Origin: Chrysogorgia sp. JL179-B06
Lineage: Eukaryota; Cnidaria; Anthozoa; Scleralcyonacea; Chrysogorgiidae
Length of the DNA stretch: 64,000 nucleotides
Direction of reading: 5' to 3'
Assembly: GCA_035772405.1 (NCBI GenBank)
Contig: JAYKKM010000079.1
Location: 697,001 to 761,000, forward strand
Made by a program: the position numbers and the translations under genes. Below, in pieces: positions 11,421 to 23,874 of this stretch; positions within the stretch are counted from its first letter, which is position 1; each line of letters opens with the position of its first letter. The notes beneath the pieces were generated by a model. It saw nothing but the letters and a program-made list of their open reading frames with translations, was not told the origin of the DNA and ran no database searches.

Positions 11421-14400
11421 CACATAATAATCTTAGAATGTTCTGAAACTGCTTATATATAAACACATTTACCAAAAATCTAAGAATGGCGTAATGTTGG
11501 AGCAAAGGAATAGAAAAAGAGATGAATTCTTAGAAGAACTGTTTAAAGACATGAGTAAATAATAAGTTTAAAAGAAAAGAGCACGACGCATTTAGGCAGA
11601 CAGCTTATCAAGCGCTATAACTAATCAGAAATTGGACCGATATTGACTTCAAACTTACGTCATTTACAATAGAAATTGGTGTAGGGGTTAGGCCTAGGGT
11701 TATTTTTAGTGGTTATAGGATTCTAAAGCCAAGGCATCTTGAACATACTGTCTCTGTTTCTCGGTGGTGATGTGTGGTGGTGTCATATGTGAATCGATAA
11801 AAACAAAACTCGGTTGGCGGTGTTGTACCGTGAACACTGACATAATGTTTCATACTTAAAACCAGCGAAAAAATTTCCCCAGAACAGCGAACGTGTCTAA
11901 TTCGTGACAAATAAAGAGACTTTCAACATGGATTCCTATTGTATGTTTCTTCATTATGTTTTCACTACAAGCCTTGGACATTTAGGTAGTGTAAACATGC
12001 GTCGCACTGGCCTGGCCTAGCAAGGCTTAAGTATATACACATGAACTAACGTGGTTGTATACACAGCTTTAGTCCCAAACAGTAAACGTTATTCAGACAG
12101 CTTTGTATGGATTGGCATGCAAGTGTAAAGTATTATAGTTTGTAATTATATTCTCCTTTCGTACCAAATATTCTTCGAGGTTGTTCGATGTTCAACCATC
12201 GTTGAAGCATGAGTAGATCTCTATTGATTTATACAACTCTCAGCACAAGTAATTATCTTGCGTTGCTTTCAAGTTGAGTTATATTATATATATATATAGC
12301 CTTTTTAGTCACGTTTACGTGTGTTTCCAACCTCCTACACTGCACTTGAAAGATGGGAGACTGTAGGTGGTCGATCGTTTACAATGCTCCATCATGATAA
12401 ATTAAAGCTTTCTATTATTATGCAAAACATCTCCAGTTGTTACTTATCCCAGCGACAACAATACTCAGAGCTGTTGAAGAACTAATTATTTTTGGGTTTC
12501 CATCGCTACTTTGCCCTATAGACATTACATATGTTCCCTTTTGTTGGCAATGTATGGTGTTTGGGCACAGATAAGAGACCCTATAGTTTAATGTTTTAAA
12601 ACTGGCCAATACCTGTCAATACAGCGACATTCACCAAGAGTAACTGCAATAGCCATAAATTAAGTCCCAATGCTCCACTCATTTTTGCTATCTCCTTTTG
12701 CTCTTTCAGCTACTTGAAATGTCCTAAAACCGTTAAATAGTGTTCAAATCGTTAGTAAGGTTTCTTTCTGTGTCATGGATATCCATCTTTAGCCTTTTCC
12801 AGCCAAGCAATTCTATCTAATTATATATTGTTTTCGTTTAATTCCTTCATGAAACGACAACACACGTCCCTTTTCCCTTATATGCAGTTTTTTTGCACCC
12901 ATGAGACGGCGAAACGTCTGAATATAAATAAATCTATGTTCAGAAATATGTGTGCTTTTCACTCTGCTGTGCCTCTATTCGTCAGTGTGTTTACTTACCT
13001 ATCCCTCAAACTAAGCTCCATATATTGACGCCATATAGTGACAGTATATTTGCTGAACAGCGTCATGCACGGAAAAGAAGAATAATCGCATATGTAGACG
13101 AAATTTCATCGCAAACGTGTTCAAACTAATCGTTTACGTACCACAGTGAGTTTTCCTATCCATTCAAATACCGTACCATGCTACAGTGTGCAGGGGAATC
13201 GCACACAAGTCGTTTCAAATGTTTTGTTGTGGTTTTCCTTATTGGCGTTTCAGCTGATATGCATTAAATATTACTTTGTATCTAAGTTGTAGCTTGACAG
13301 GTGTTTTGGCTTGGTTACCCCTTCCCAATGTCTTTGCGTTACCTAACTTCCCAGAATGATATATGTGCATGCACAGAAACGTCAATTATCGCTGAAGATT
13401 TTCGACACAGTTTTTCCGTAGTCGCAAAGTTAAAAGCAATGCACGCAACGTATAATTACATTTTCCGTTCCTCGTTACCGCTACTGATGCGATTGTTTCG
13501 GCTTAAATTCAACATCTCACGAGCCGTTACTTACCGAATTTCCAATCTTCTTTGATATGCTTTGGCTACTATCTGTATTCCTAGGATAGAAACGTGTTTC
13601 ACCTTGTCAATCAGAACAGACTTGTTTTGTATTAATCTCGCTGAGAAATATATTGAATAGATTTTGACATCATTGTTAAGTTTGTTTATGGATCGTATCA
13701 TAATTATATATGCATGATCACTTGTCCGTAGCCCACTTTGCCTATGGTACTGGCTCGCAGTGAGGCTATTGTTGTTATTCGACCGGTTAAGGCAACTGTA
13801 TTTATTGTTTTTATCTTTTGTATACGCACTAAAACGCAAGGAATGACTAAAGCTATATCTTGAGTTCCATACTTGTTTTTCGTGTTCCAACACGCCCACT
13901 GAGACCTGCTCTTTTAACAAACCGACAATAATTCCGTCTGTTTGTTTATTATATGATGTCAACACGGGCAACATATAATTATATTCTCAAATCTACATTC
14001 GTTATTCTGCTAAAACCGTTCAAAAAATTCTCTAAAACGTGCAACAGTCTAACAGAATTAAATAAATTATTCGTAACCATGTAAACAAAGTCTAAGAATC
14101 GACCCTAGATGTTTTGTAACTTACATTTATAATGCGGACAAATTCCTTAGTTGCTTTGCAGACGTCCGCAAGAATAATCAATGGTTGTTATTAGTTTGTT
14201 ATCTCATCTTTCACTTTCTTTTGTAGCGAACTTGAAAGTATTTTAATGGAAACAGCAACGAGAAAGTGCACAACCATGCAGTTTAATTATTTCATATTAA
14301 CTAATTAAAGGTAGTTTTTTGGAGCAACTTGGAGCAAGTTTTGTGGAGCAACATTGCTAAGTTTCCAATACGAAAACTCTGAAAAGGTTGGTGCATGTAC

Positions 14401-14837
14401 TACCGCAATAGTGTGTTATTTAAAGGTCCTTCGTCGGAGAGTGAAACGGAAAGTGATCGAGAAAGAAAGGTGTTTGTAATGTTCTGATTTTTGGAGAGAT
14501 TAATATATAATTTTGAAAAGAACAAGCAGACCAAAACGATGATACTCCCAGTAGAGGATCCACAAACATGGATACAGGTTATGCTCTTGTGATATTAATA
14601 TACTTGAATTACAAGAGAGAGAGAGAGACAAAGAGCAAGAAAACATCTAACCAGTCCAGATCAATTTAATGTATTATAATTGAACTGAGGATATTTTAAC
14701 TGAAGAAGAAAGAACGCTCGAAACAAGTCCTGCGAGAGGCTTCGCTCTACTTCGTCGAAGATGAGATGTCTTCCTGTAGAGATTTGAGAGTCGGGGCGGT
14801 GTACTATATGTATATGATGTTTGACTGTACTGACCGT
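11421..14837. other. no gene recognised
   Basis: I see no exon that I can tie to a protein family. The longest open frame (13531-13974, minus) is discussed under rejected items. A short (TA)n lies at 12285-12298 and a (GA)n at 14613-14626. The stretch 14735-14770 has CTGAAGAAGAAAGAACGCTC followed by GAAACAAGTC, a decayed GAAAC-type repeat motif. Confidence 0.4.
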
Positions 14838-14909
14838 GTCTCAATAGCTCAGTGGTTGGAGCGCCGATGCGTTGATTCGGAGACCTCGGGTTCGATTCCC
14901 GGTTGGGGT
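14838..14909 (+). tRNA. tRNA-like sequence (probable SINE head or tRNA pseudogene)
   Basis: A 72 nt cloverleaf can be drawn. The acceptor is GTCTCAA/TTGGGGT (three G-U pairs) and the D arm is GCTC-AGTGGTTG-GAGC. The anticodon arm is CCGAT-GCGTTGA-TTCGG with a T-T mismatch. The T arm is TCGGG-TTCGATT-CCCGG. The A box and B box look good. The apparent anticodon is GTT, but position 33 is C instead of U. The sequence runs within 60 bp into a TA microsatellite, so a tRNA-derived SINE head is likelier than a working tRNA gene. Confidence 0.45.
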
Positions 14910-14959
14910 AGTCAAAATTTTCATATACATATATATTTGACCATAAATAATTATAATTA

Positions 14960-14966
<7 letters not shown>

Positions 14967-15050
<84 letters not shown>
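14967..15050. repeat. (TA)n microsatellite
   Basis: About 42 uninterrupted TA dinucleotides just downstream of the tRNA-like sequence. Confidence 0.95.
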
Positions 15051-15052
<2 letters not shown>

Positions 15053-15317
15053 TTTAAAAACCAAAGGTCAAAACGCATCACCATGATCAACATGTGAATA
15101 AGTCACGCTAAAGGCTCTAATCCAATCAAAACACACAACTCTAGATATCTTCACGTGCAAAATTCAATGGCCTATAAATAGGTTCAGTCCATTAGTCCAG
15201 TCTCATTTTCAAAAATATATCAGCATTCTTATTGGTGTTACGATATTTGTTCACTAGTCATGGAGAAATTCATACCAACGTTTTGATTGGATCAGGTTTA
15301 CCGCTACCCAGATTCAA

Positions 15318-15665
15318 TTAAAAAAGCTTCAAAGCTACAGCTTTAAAATCAGACATATAGTTTGATGCTACTCTGGCTTTAAAATGTTTTTTTTGAACTG
15401 TCCATGACCCAACGTTTCGACACTCCAATCTAGTGTCTTCATCAGGGGTGATCGTTGTAAAGTTAGGATGCCTATATACCCTCATAGAACCGATGATGAC
15501 GTTATCTAATGCAGTATTACTAACAAGATGCAAATAAGCTTCTGGTAATAAACCACCGTCAGCGCGATTCAATTGGGCGTGGGCGCTATTGATATATGAA
15601 GACACCATATCGGAGTGTCGAAACGTTGGCTCTGCATGGACAGTAATTTTTAAAATTACGTTCAA
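15318..15665 (-). pseudogene. Penelope-like element, C-terminus and 3' region
   Basis: Reading the minus strand from 15620, one frame gives NSAHAQLNRADGGLLPEAYL, the C-terminal tail that follows the GIY-YIG endonuclease in Penelope-like retroelements (pattern: N.....LNRD.G..LP..Y). The same sequence recurs at 28225-28320. Downstream comes a hammerhead-like motif (15407-15449) and then an AAAGCCAGAGTAGCATCAAA end block shared with the 28440-28490 copy. The copy is severely 5'-truncated. Confidence 0.75.
15407..15449 (-). ncRNA. hammerhead-ribozyme-like core in Penelope 3' region
   Basis: On the minus strand the order is ACCC, CTGATGA, GACAC-loop-GTGTC, GAAA, CGTT, GGGT. CTGATGA and GAAA are the invariant hammerhead core, the five-base stem II pairs perfectly, and ACCC/GGGT can form stem I. 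Stem III would be the two-base or dimeric AACGTT, as described for the minimal hammerheads of Penelope-like elements. Activity is inferred, not shown. Confidence 0.6.
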
Positions 15666-16004
15666 AAATCCTTTTAAATTCAGAATAGTGCTGCTTTCGT
15701 CAAGTTATCCGGAAAAATCTTAACCTTCGTAGGCGCTCGGCCCTTTTCAATTGGGCTTCGATCTATAGCCTGTTGTTGTTGGGTATTCCGTTCACCTATA
15801 TAAACGAGTGATAATCTTCTAGACTTAAACTCGCATGGTTGTATATAGAATATAGTTAACCTATTGCCCTATATATTTGGCTATATCATATAAATACTGA
15901 AAATTATATGCAGTCGAGCTCAGCTGGTAATGTTTAGTTACAAATCGAAAACTAAACTAAAAGGGAATATCTAGTTAAAATATGTCACTTGTTAAAATAT
16001 ACGA

Positions 16005-16165
16005 AAATGAGAATTAAGAGAACTTCAATGTGTCGAAAAATACTTAAGTATAAGAGTGCTTACGTATATATTCATGGACGACGGTCATCTGAGGTCATCT
16101 GACCTGAAGAAGGACACATCGTTCGAAACGACGTCTATGAATAAACGTATAAGTATATATATATA
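16005..16165 (+). repeat. dispersed AGAGAACTTCAATGTGTCGAAAAATACTT repeat
   Basis: The AGAACTTCAATGTG...AAAAATACTTA block also occurs at 17480, 53100 and, in inverse, at 18062, 18915 and 61985. Here it is followed by CTGAAGAAGGACACATCGTT and CGAAACGACGTC, the GAAAC-type 3' motif. A dispersed retroelement end (Penelope-related by the motif only) is likely. Confidence 0.5.
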
Positions 16166-16300
16166 TACTGTGTTAATTATACATGCACTGCTGAAGTGAA
16201 TGTGGGAGTCTGGGAGAGTTTCATGGAGTAGACAGACGATACATGGACGATCGTCAAGCTCGTATCCTCAGAAAAATCGAACTTCAGAAAAATCGAACTT

Positions 16301-16368
16301 CAGGAATCGAACCTGTAACCTTCTGATTGCCGGTGAGACGCTCTATAACCATTGAGCTAACGAGACTC
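16301..16368 (-). repeat. tRNA-derived SINE head
   Basis: The minus strand reads GTCTCGTTAGCTCAATGGTT (A box) ... GGTTACAGGTTCGATTCCTG (B box), with a TCTCA/TCAGA anticodon stem. An almost identical copy lies head-to-head at 16542..16606, making a roughly 390 bp inverted pair centred near 16455. Confidence 0.65.
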
Positions 16369-16541
16369 AGATGGAGAGCGAAGGTTTCAATGATGTACCA
16401 AGCTCTCCCATGCATTAAATTCAGCAGTGTGTATATTAACACATCCAAACATTACCGATATATATATATAGTGACTGCCGCATAGGCAGTACATATATCA
16501 ATCGAACCAGTACATCATTGTAATCTTCGCTCTCCATCTGA

Positions 16542-16606
16542 GTCTCGGTTGCTCAAAGGTTACAGCGTCTCACCGGCAATCAGAAGGTTACAGGTTCGAT
16601 TCCTGT
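16542..16606 (+). repeat. tRNA-derived SINE head (inverted partner)
   Basis: Plus-strand copy of the 16301..16368 sequence, sharing the CACCGGCAATCAGAAGGTT block and a perfect GGTTCGATTCC B box. The A box is eroded (GGTTGCTCAAAGGTTACAG). Confidence 0.65.
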
Positions 16607-17459
16607 AACACTATAATAACTCATCATTCAGTTCATTCCAGTCATTGATAGCAAAGTTAATACTTGTCCAATGACCCAAACTATGTTTGGCGACAGATGT
16701 TCTAATGTTGTGTTTATAGATCTGGTGTTATACTTGTTGAACTCTATTGATTTAACCATATGTGACGGATTATTAAATCTTAATTAAGAGTTTTACACAA
16801 CCTCTTAACTATTACGTATATAGTTAAGACAATTTAATTACGACTTCAAACAATAACCATGTGTTTGTATTATAAAAATAAATAAACGAATCCCCTCTTA
16901 CCTTTATGCCGTTCGTGGTCTCGAGTTATTTCGGGTCTGCAAGCAGATTACAAAACAATATTACCTTGAGTGTATCGAGTATTAAAATATAGATGGGAAT
17001 TTAACCAGCGAAAGTCAATTACACGACATTTTTATAAGCACCTAAACATTTATAAAGCACTTCATTTTCAATGATTCAGTTCCGCCTTTTGAGATAAATT
17101 TTTTTTTATAATTTCGCAATTTTAAAGATTTTACCCGTTTTACTATATTTAAGCATGAAAAATAACAACGAATATCAACTTGGACCGGTTCGCTTTTGAC
17201 AAGAAGTTTAAATCGTTTGACATGATCGATTTTATTGAAGCTTTAGTATACGTTTACATCTTCCGATATACTATATTAATTATATTGCTTGCTTGGAATG
17301 TTGTTGTGTTTAATAGAGGTTAACCCCGGCGGGAAGTAAAGACAATTGAAAACTCTGGACATATAAATATAAGGTGGGAAAAAACGATAACCTGAAGACT
17401 AGGATAATACGTTGTCCGACACTTCGTGTCTAGAATTAAGTGGTGTACCTGTAGTGTTT

Positions 17460-18115
17460 CGGATATAATATGAAAAGGAGAAACAAGAGAACTTCAATGT
17501 GTCGAAAAATACTTAAAGTGCCCCTAACCTCAAAATTTTTTATTGTCTTATTTGGAAGAACTTTTAAAATGATAAAGTAACTCTTTTTGAAGATTTTCGT
17601 TTCTTTGCTTTCTTTTTGAGATATATCAGTTTATTTGATATGCAGATGTCCGGAATTTACGTCACACATACATAATGAGTTATCAGAGAATGTTATATAT
17701 CTTTGCGTTCATCAAATAAAAACACTAAAGTGTGAATAACACACGTGTGCATGTTTCTCCCACATGCACCAAACCTCTCGATTTTAAAGGATTTCGTTCG
17801 AGAATGAAAGAGATATACACATTTCTCCAATAACTCATTATGCATGTGTGACGTAAATTCTGTACATTTACATATCAAACAAACTGATATATCTCAAAAA
17901 GAAAGCAAAGAAACGAAAATCTTCAAAAGAACTTACTTTATCTTTTTAAAAGTTCTTCCAAATAAAACAATAACATTTTTTGAGGTTAGGACTAGTAAGA
18001 TCCTGGACGATGGACACATTGTCTGAAACGTCACCATTAATATACATAAGTACTCTTACGTAAGTATTTTTCGAAACATTGAAGTTCTCTTATTTCTCCT
18101 TTTCATCATCCAGTT
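17460..18115. mobile_element. nested foldbacks: TTAA-type element inside a dispersed repeat
   Basis: The outer arms (GATATAATATGAAAAGGAG ... GAACTTCAATGTGTCG at 17460-17510 and the inverse at 18062-18112) enclose an inner element. The inner element starts TTAAAGTGCCCCTAACCTCA at 17513 and its inverse right arm ends ...TGAGGTTAGG at about 17989, slightly truncated. The full-length relative at 27131..27488 keeps both TTAA ends. Confidence 0.65.
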
Positions 18116-18229
18116 CTTTTGAGAACTTAGCAGCTTTCATATTTATTCCTCCTATCTGGTCGCAGACGTTTCTAGCTTCGATTTATACTAGTTTTTTAAA
18201 TTATACATACTATACAATGTCCGGAGCAA

Positions 18230-18450
18230 TTAGTGGGTTATTTGAAACTTAGATAAAATTTGCATAGTAGGAATCTCCGTGATAATACCATATTACATAT
18301 TCCAAAGATGAGAACAAAAACGGGCCAGTCCACATTTCAATTTTCGGCATCAGTGGATTGGAATAGTTTGCCAAGATCTTTGAGAGACATAACAACTCTA
18401 CAAAGATTTAAGTACTCAGATCTGTATAGCTATATTTACGTGATTTAGAC
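18230..18450 (+). pseudogene. non-LTR retrotransposon C-terminal fragment
   Basis: The translation reads SRNLRDNTILHIPKMRTKTG followed by QSTFQFSASVDWNSLPRSLR and DITTLQRFK, the extreme C-terminal block (LR....PK.RT..G...F.......WN.LP) of LINE ORF2-type proteins. Confidence 0.65.
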
Positions 18451-18899
18451 GATACCGATCGTCGTTGTTCTGTATGAGTATAGCTGTTGTCAACATACAT
18501 GTATATATATAGTATATTATTTCACTGTTCTCTACATACATGTAGTATCTTATAGCTGTGTTTAACATTTTACATTTAGTATTTAACATTTTAACATATA
18601 ACATATTGTATATATATTCTTAGCTACACATGGGTTTATACCAGCCGTTACTTCATGTATCAGCTGATCCATTTTTGTAGGGTAAATTATAAAGATATTA
18701 TTATTAAGTGTTTTCGTTCTGTATATAGGCCTATGTCTACTGTGTGTTGTATTTGTAAATAGTCATCAATTGAGTGCTTCTTCTGTAAATATATATTTTG
18801 TAGATAAACAAGCTCAACAAAGTTTTTGTTCAACAAGTTCAACGAGCTGCTTGTGATTTTCGGCTTCGACCTTCCTTATAAGAACCGTTCACTTTCTGT

Positions 18900-19420
18900 A
18901 AGTACTTTTATTTAAGTATTTTTTGATATATTGAAGTTCGCTTATTTATCTTTTTATACTGTTTCCTGATTTCTTTTGGGAACTTAGCAGTTTCATATTT
19001 ATTCATAAGTTCATAAGTTATTTATTCATTCAAGGTTGGTTACGGAAATGAGTATGGTTGGTTATTAGGGGATGTATATTATGTATTGTAAACAAATATA
19101 AAACATATATTGTTCGCCGTAGCTCTGGCTTGAAATTGTTTTCCATGATTTCGATTTTCAACAAAATTTCGATTTGGAGCACGCGTAGAGATATACTTTA
19201 GTGAAAACATACTGGTATAATCTAATGCAAATATTGTAATCTGATTGACTACGTCACTCGCTATTATAATTGTCGATAGATATCGAATCTAACTGTTTTA
19301 GTAAAAACAAAATTAAATTCGTTATTTCTTCAAAATTCGAAATTGGTTCTACTTTTAAAAGTTCGATGGAGGGACGGTCTTTCCACATCAATCATTCATT
19401 TGATTGTGATTCAAAATAGG
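18900..19420. other. no gene recognised; dispersed repeat fragment
   Basis: 18915-19010 carries the inverse AAGTATTTTTTGATATATTGAAG...AGAACTTAGCAG-type repeat end. The rest is AT-rich without recognisable content. Confidence 0.4.
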
Positions 19421-19639
19421 TATGGAAGGGGGCAGAGGGGAATATGCGGTGAACATTTATATGCTCACTTTTATGAGGATGCATCGACACTCGGGTTTAC
19501 AGAATGTTAAAATGCAAATAATTGATATCACTGATATTAGAGCTCAAACACAAAGAGTTATAGTCCATTGGGACTTAATGTCAGAGACCTTTAGTTTATT
19601 ATATGTTAATTTATTCATTATTAGGTTATTTAAGACTCT

Positions 19640-19700
19640 GCTTGTCGTTTGTATTGTTAATCTAAAGAAGGGGCTGTGCCCTGAAACGTAGTTTATTTAT
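19640..19700 (+). repeat. Penelope-type 3' motif
   Basis: CTAAAGAAGGGGCTGTGCCCTGAAACGTAG has a CTAAAGA-hairpin-GAAACG layout (GGGGC/GCCC stem) like the 3' motifs of the Penelope copies, but departs from the strict hammerhead core. Confidence 0.4.
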
Positions 19701-20629
19701 TAAAATTTGTCTTTGATATTTTATACATGTATACAAATTTTTGGAAGAGCCCGCTTTTGATGCTTATATATATATATGATATATTTAGTATATATATAGT
19801 TATAACATACTATATATGAGGAGACCATTGAGAATAGAGGAAGTATTACTAATATGCATGTTAATTGGAAACTGCGGTCTGGCAGACGATGAAACATGGC
19901 AGTCTAACAATATTTCAAGTATACTAAGTGTTAAAATGTGATGACTCAAACACAATATCTATTCTGTGTCTAAACCGTGAGAACCAACACAGTTCATAAT
20001 GAAATCCAGCCTCGTAATAATCGCGTTCGAAAAAGAAGAAGGCTATTTTATATGGAAGACTTTCTTAAAGCTCATAAAAAAGGTAGTCGTCTTGTAATAA
20101 GTCTATCTTTAATGCCGGGTGTCGTAACCAGGCCCGGAGCTACGGGGGTGTGTGGGGGTGGGGTGCAACACCCGAAAATACCCTTTTTACGAGTTTCAGT
20201 CGGCAGAAGTTATATTTTAGACGTGTTCGATTTAACACGGACAAGTAGAATAATGACATCTAACCAAGGACAGATCTGTGTTCTGTGCTAAAATCATAAA
20301 CTTATCTCCAGGGTATAAGTACCGACCACAACCTATTTGTGAATCAAATAATAATAGAATATCACACCATAACCCTTGATTTTACTACAGAACACAGATC
20401 TGTCTTTGGTTAGATGTTTTACCAAGTTTCGTATCATGCATTAGAACTAGTTATATATATATACACTGTATATATATTAATATATACACTGTATATATAT
20501 TAGCCCATTTTCACGTATTTGCCATATGCAATCCAGTGATATAATACAAAGAGACCAGTGGTTGTCGAGGCCGTTGCTAGGAGCTGATCACTTAAACACA
20601 CTTGACAAAAAACGTCGTCAGCAACTCTA

Positions 20630-20885
20630 CATGATTAAGTAAATATTAGATGTGTGAAGTTGATCGTCGAGGTTGTTGACGTTTCGACAGCCTCAGCGGC
20701 GGTCATCTTCAGAGTCAAGTAAAGCGTGTTTGTCAGGCTTTGCCTATATATATACGTCTGGTTTGTTACGTTATGATGATTGCTGCTGAAGATGACCGCC
20801 GCTGAGGCCGTCGAAACGTCAGTCACCAACAATTAGTCTTTCTCATGACTACAACAACCTGGACGATCAACTTCCTGCACATATC
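20630..20885. repeat. inverted pair of GAAACGTCA repeat ends
   Basis: TGAAGTTGATCGTCGAGGTTG...TTTCGACAGCCTCAGCGGCGG and its inverse ACCGCCGCTGAGGCCGTCGAAACG...GACGATCAACTTCC face each other about 90 bp apart. A single degraded copy is at 61680-61860. Confidence 0.6.
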
Positions 20886-21169
20886 TAATGATACTCCTAG
20901 GTTCAAACCATTTACTTTATTAGGTAAATATGTGAACATGTGTGTTCTTTGTTTAGTAATCTCTTTGACACTCAGACTAATGAATAACATATATGCTAAT
21001 TCCTTTAATTCCCAGTATCAACATGAGTTTTGTACTCAGAGTACATACAGCTTCTCCTTATTGGTCTCCAAACATTTATTTTTGTACTGGCAAAAGAGTC
21101 TTACTCTGATTAAGGAAACGTGGTTGGGAGAAGTTGTTTTAAAAACATTGTCAGTTTGTCTTTGATGAT

Positions 21170-21700
21170 CAGAACAATGTAATTCTGGTTCTGGTTCATG
21201 ATTATACCATTTGGCCTCCCTTCCAAGGTCGTACCTCTCGTAGAACTGTAGTGGATTATTTGCGCAACCTTATCATGTCCGGTACTGCTTCTGAGCCAGC
21301 ATCTTACATTCCGCTACAATATGGCTTATTGACTCGTCTCTCACCCCACACATTTTGCACGCAGAAGATATATTTTGCTTATATCGATCCAAGACTTTAT
21401 GCTATTTGTCCGTAGGGCTTGATCTTGCGCTGCCATTATCAATCCCGAATCATGAATTGAATTTGATCCTGTCTCTTTTTTAACCTTCCTCTTTTGAGCC
21501 ATTCCCAGGATGTTTTATCTCTTACCTCTTTAGCATTCTTGAAGAACTGACCGTGTAGGGGTTTATCCAGATATATTTGCTTCCTTTCTTCCATGATCGC
21601 TGTACTATATTTACCCTCATCTTTCTCTCGTAGAACTTTTTTCCCGGTGAACTTTGAGCATCCTTTCATTACTACTTTTAATGTAGCCATTCAAACTGTT
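21170..21700 (-). pseudogene. retrotransposon polyprotein remnant
   Basis: The minus strand from 21690 reads KQIYLDKPLHGQFFKNAKEV, then TSWEWLKRGRLKKRQDQ, and after frame breaks CVQNVWGER. The LHGQF......WEWL..G.LKK..... order followed by a CxxCG-type motif is one I know from repetitive invertebrate LINE polyproteins. It has several stops and frameshifts, and the family assignment is tentative. Confidence 0.5.
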
Positions 21701-22079
21701 GATCTCAATTGTCACACAGTTGTCAATACTGATCATGATCCATCTCCGCTTGTCAGGGTGTTAGGATTAGGGTTTGTATTGTGAACAAAATTAGCTTAAA
21801 TTGTGAAATATGTGTTCTTTAGCCGACTTAGAGCGATGGTGAAAAATTCAGAGAATATAAAATTGATCAATGCGAAAAAATACCAGCCATGTTATATTAA
21901 AATTAAATTAAAATCTGTAGAGTCGCGACTGTTTTTAACATAATCACAAAAATAGTGATCTGTTATGAATTTAACAAATATGGTAAGAGGATATGGTGTT
22001 AGTATATGAGATCATATTGCATACTAACCGTTTTCAATTCTGAAAACAGATTTGGAATTACCTAGTCAAAGTACATAAC

Positions 22080-22400
22080 ATACGCGTCTATTTTGTTACG
22101 CAAACGTGTGTATACCCTTCGTGTACTTAAAAATTAATCGGCCATGTTTGTGTCGATTTTCTCGATCCCCAACGAATATTAGCCGATTAAAACGGATCAC
22201 GCAAAAGGAGTACTCGTGACTTACCGGTTGGTCTTGGCCAATCATGTGTACGAGATTTGGTCCTACCATGTACGGCTTATATAGTAGGTGTTTGGTTTCA
22301 GTTTTCCATTGTTTACAAATAAATATATATACAAATTTTTCGGGAGAAGTGGATTCCTGCCGCGGCGAGATTATCACCCTCGCTTGCGAGGGGATTAGTG
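22080..22400 (-). repeat. dispersed repeat shared with 62240-62860
   Basis: CCTGCCGCGGCGAGATTATCACCCTCGC, GGTCCTACCATG and ACACGTTTGC/TACCCTTCG blocks recur in the opposite orientation at 62260-62830, on either side of a TA array there. It is a dispersed non-coding element; its boundaries and class are unknown. Confidence 0.6.
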
Positions 22401-23870
22401 TAAAAACTGAATTTGAGGAAGAATTTTAAGGGACTTAATGTCGAATGTGAAAACGATGTGGTATAGTCGGATTATATATCAGCATGTGACGAAATAGGAA
22501 ACCAAACAACCTAATCATAATAATACACAAAGCAGTATAATGGTTCAACAAGTTCGAACATGATGATAATTACAAGTGACTATTGTTTAAAAATGTCGTA
22601 GTTGCAGCGAGAAAGCAAGCTAAATAATTAGCCCTTGACTTGAACCTTTTTACAATAAACATTTTAGCAACTATGTACGTGTCTGTGTATTAATTAATGT
22701 ATATTGACATCAGCCATATTGATATATAAATATAGTGTCTGCAGACAACGTCTGTTGGAGCCTTTTTAAGATTCAACGATTTTAAACGTTTTTAAGATAC
22801 ATCTAAAGATCCACTAACGACACGTAATAGAAGCGCGTAATTGTTCACTTGTCGTAAATACCTTGGCGTATTATATTCAGATAACGTGAGAAGCCAGCGC
22901 TGTCTCGCTGTAGAGACTTCCTTGTCACATACAGTAGACTTAGAGCAGTCGTCAGTACTACGTATATAGTCTGTCGTTTAAGACGTTTTCGAAAATATAC
23001 TAGTGACTTGTACTTACCTATGCCCGCCGGATACCAATTGGTACAACGTTAAAACCGGATGAAGTAATGACTGATAAACCGTGATATACCAGTAGTATTC
23101 AATAAAACACTAATACTACAGTTTAGGGTATCTTAATGCTGCCACAGTCGATAATAGCTGACCGTTTTTACCATAACTCCATGAGCCAGTGAGATGATGT
23201 GTCGATCAGAGCCCGTCATAGATGTAAATATCATGTTTTATAAACCTGAATATTGCTTAGCAACTGCTGACATGCATGAATTGTATGTCCTGCTCTCTTG
23301 TACTCATCGTTACGAAGTGTTCATAGGATTAAGGATTCGGCATAAATTGTTGCTCGGAATTTTTACCGTAGCTTAATTCGGCTTTGAAACTTGCCACAAC
23401 ATGCAAGGAAGGGTGAAATGTTAATTTGGATTTCCAAAAAATTACTCTCATATTACCTCCTAATGAGATCAATTTACTCGTATGGTGTGGCGAAGTTCAT
23501 GATTAAGTTTAGGTAATTATGACGTCAACTCGGATCACGCAATGCATTCTGGAACCATATCACCAGTTATATATGTTTGGAGGGACAAAAGATTTTTGGC
23601 CGAAAAAATTAAGAGTCGACTGTCGATCATCGGATGGAGTGTGGCAGGCGAGCCCTGCCCCCCGCCTGGAACGCCTATGTCTGGAACTATTAACAGCAAA
23701 GGGCCATTGGTCTTATCCAATCACTTTTAATACATGAAATGTCGCCACCAATTCTATTTCGATTTGTATCGAGCGATATTTTGACTATTTGGATATTAAG
23801 TCATTTTATGTTTAAATTGTGATCTATTTCATCGCGTAAATCGATTGATGCCATTAACCCTTTATCTCCC
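22401..23870. other. no gene recognised
   Basis: Scattered AT-rich sequence; no open frame, exon pair or inverted repeat that I can support. Confidence 0.35.
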
Positions 23871-23874
23871 AACC

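Noticed and set aside
13531..13974. 147-residue minus-strand open frame ending at a GTAAGT donor-like site
   Set aside because: No recognisable domain, no partner exon found, and the length is within what an AT-rich 64 kb window gives by chance in six frames.
14838..14909. Functional tRNA-Asn gene
   Set aside because: C at position 33, a mismatch in the anticodon stem, three G-U acceptor pairs and a downstream TA array point to a SINE head or pseudogene.
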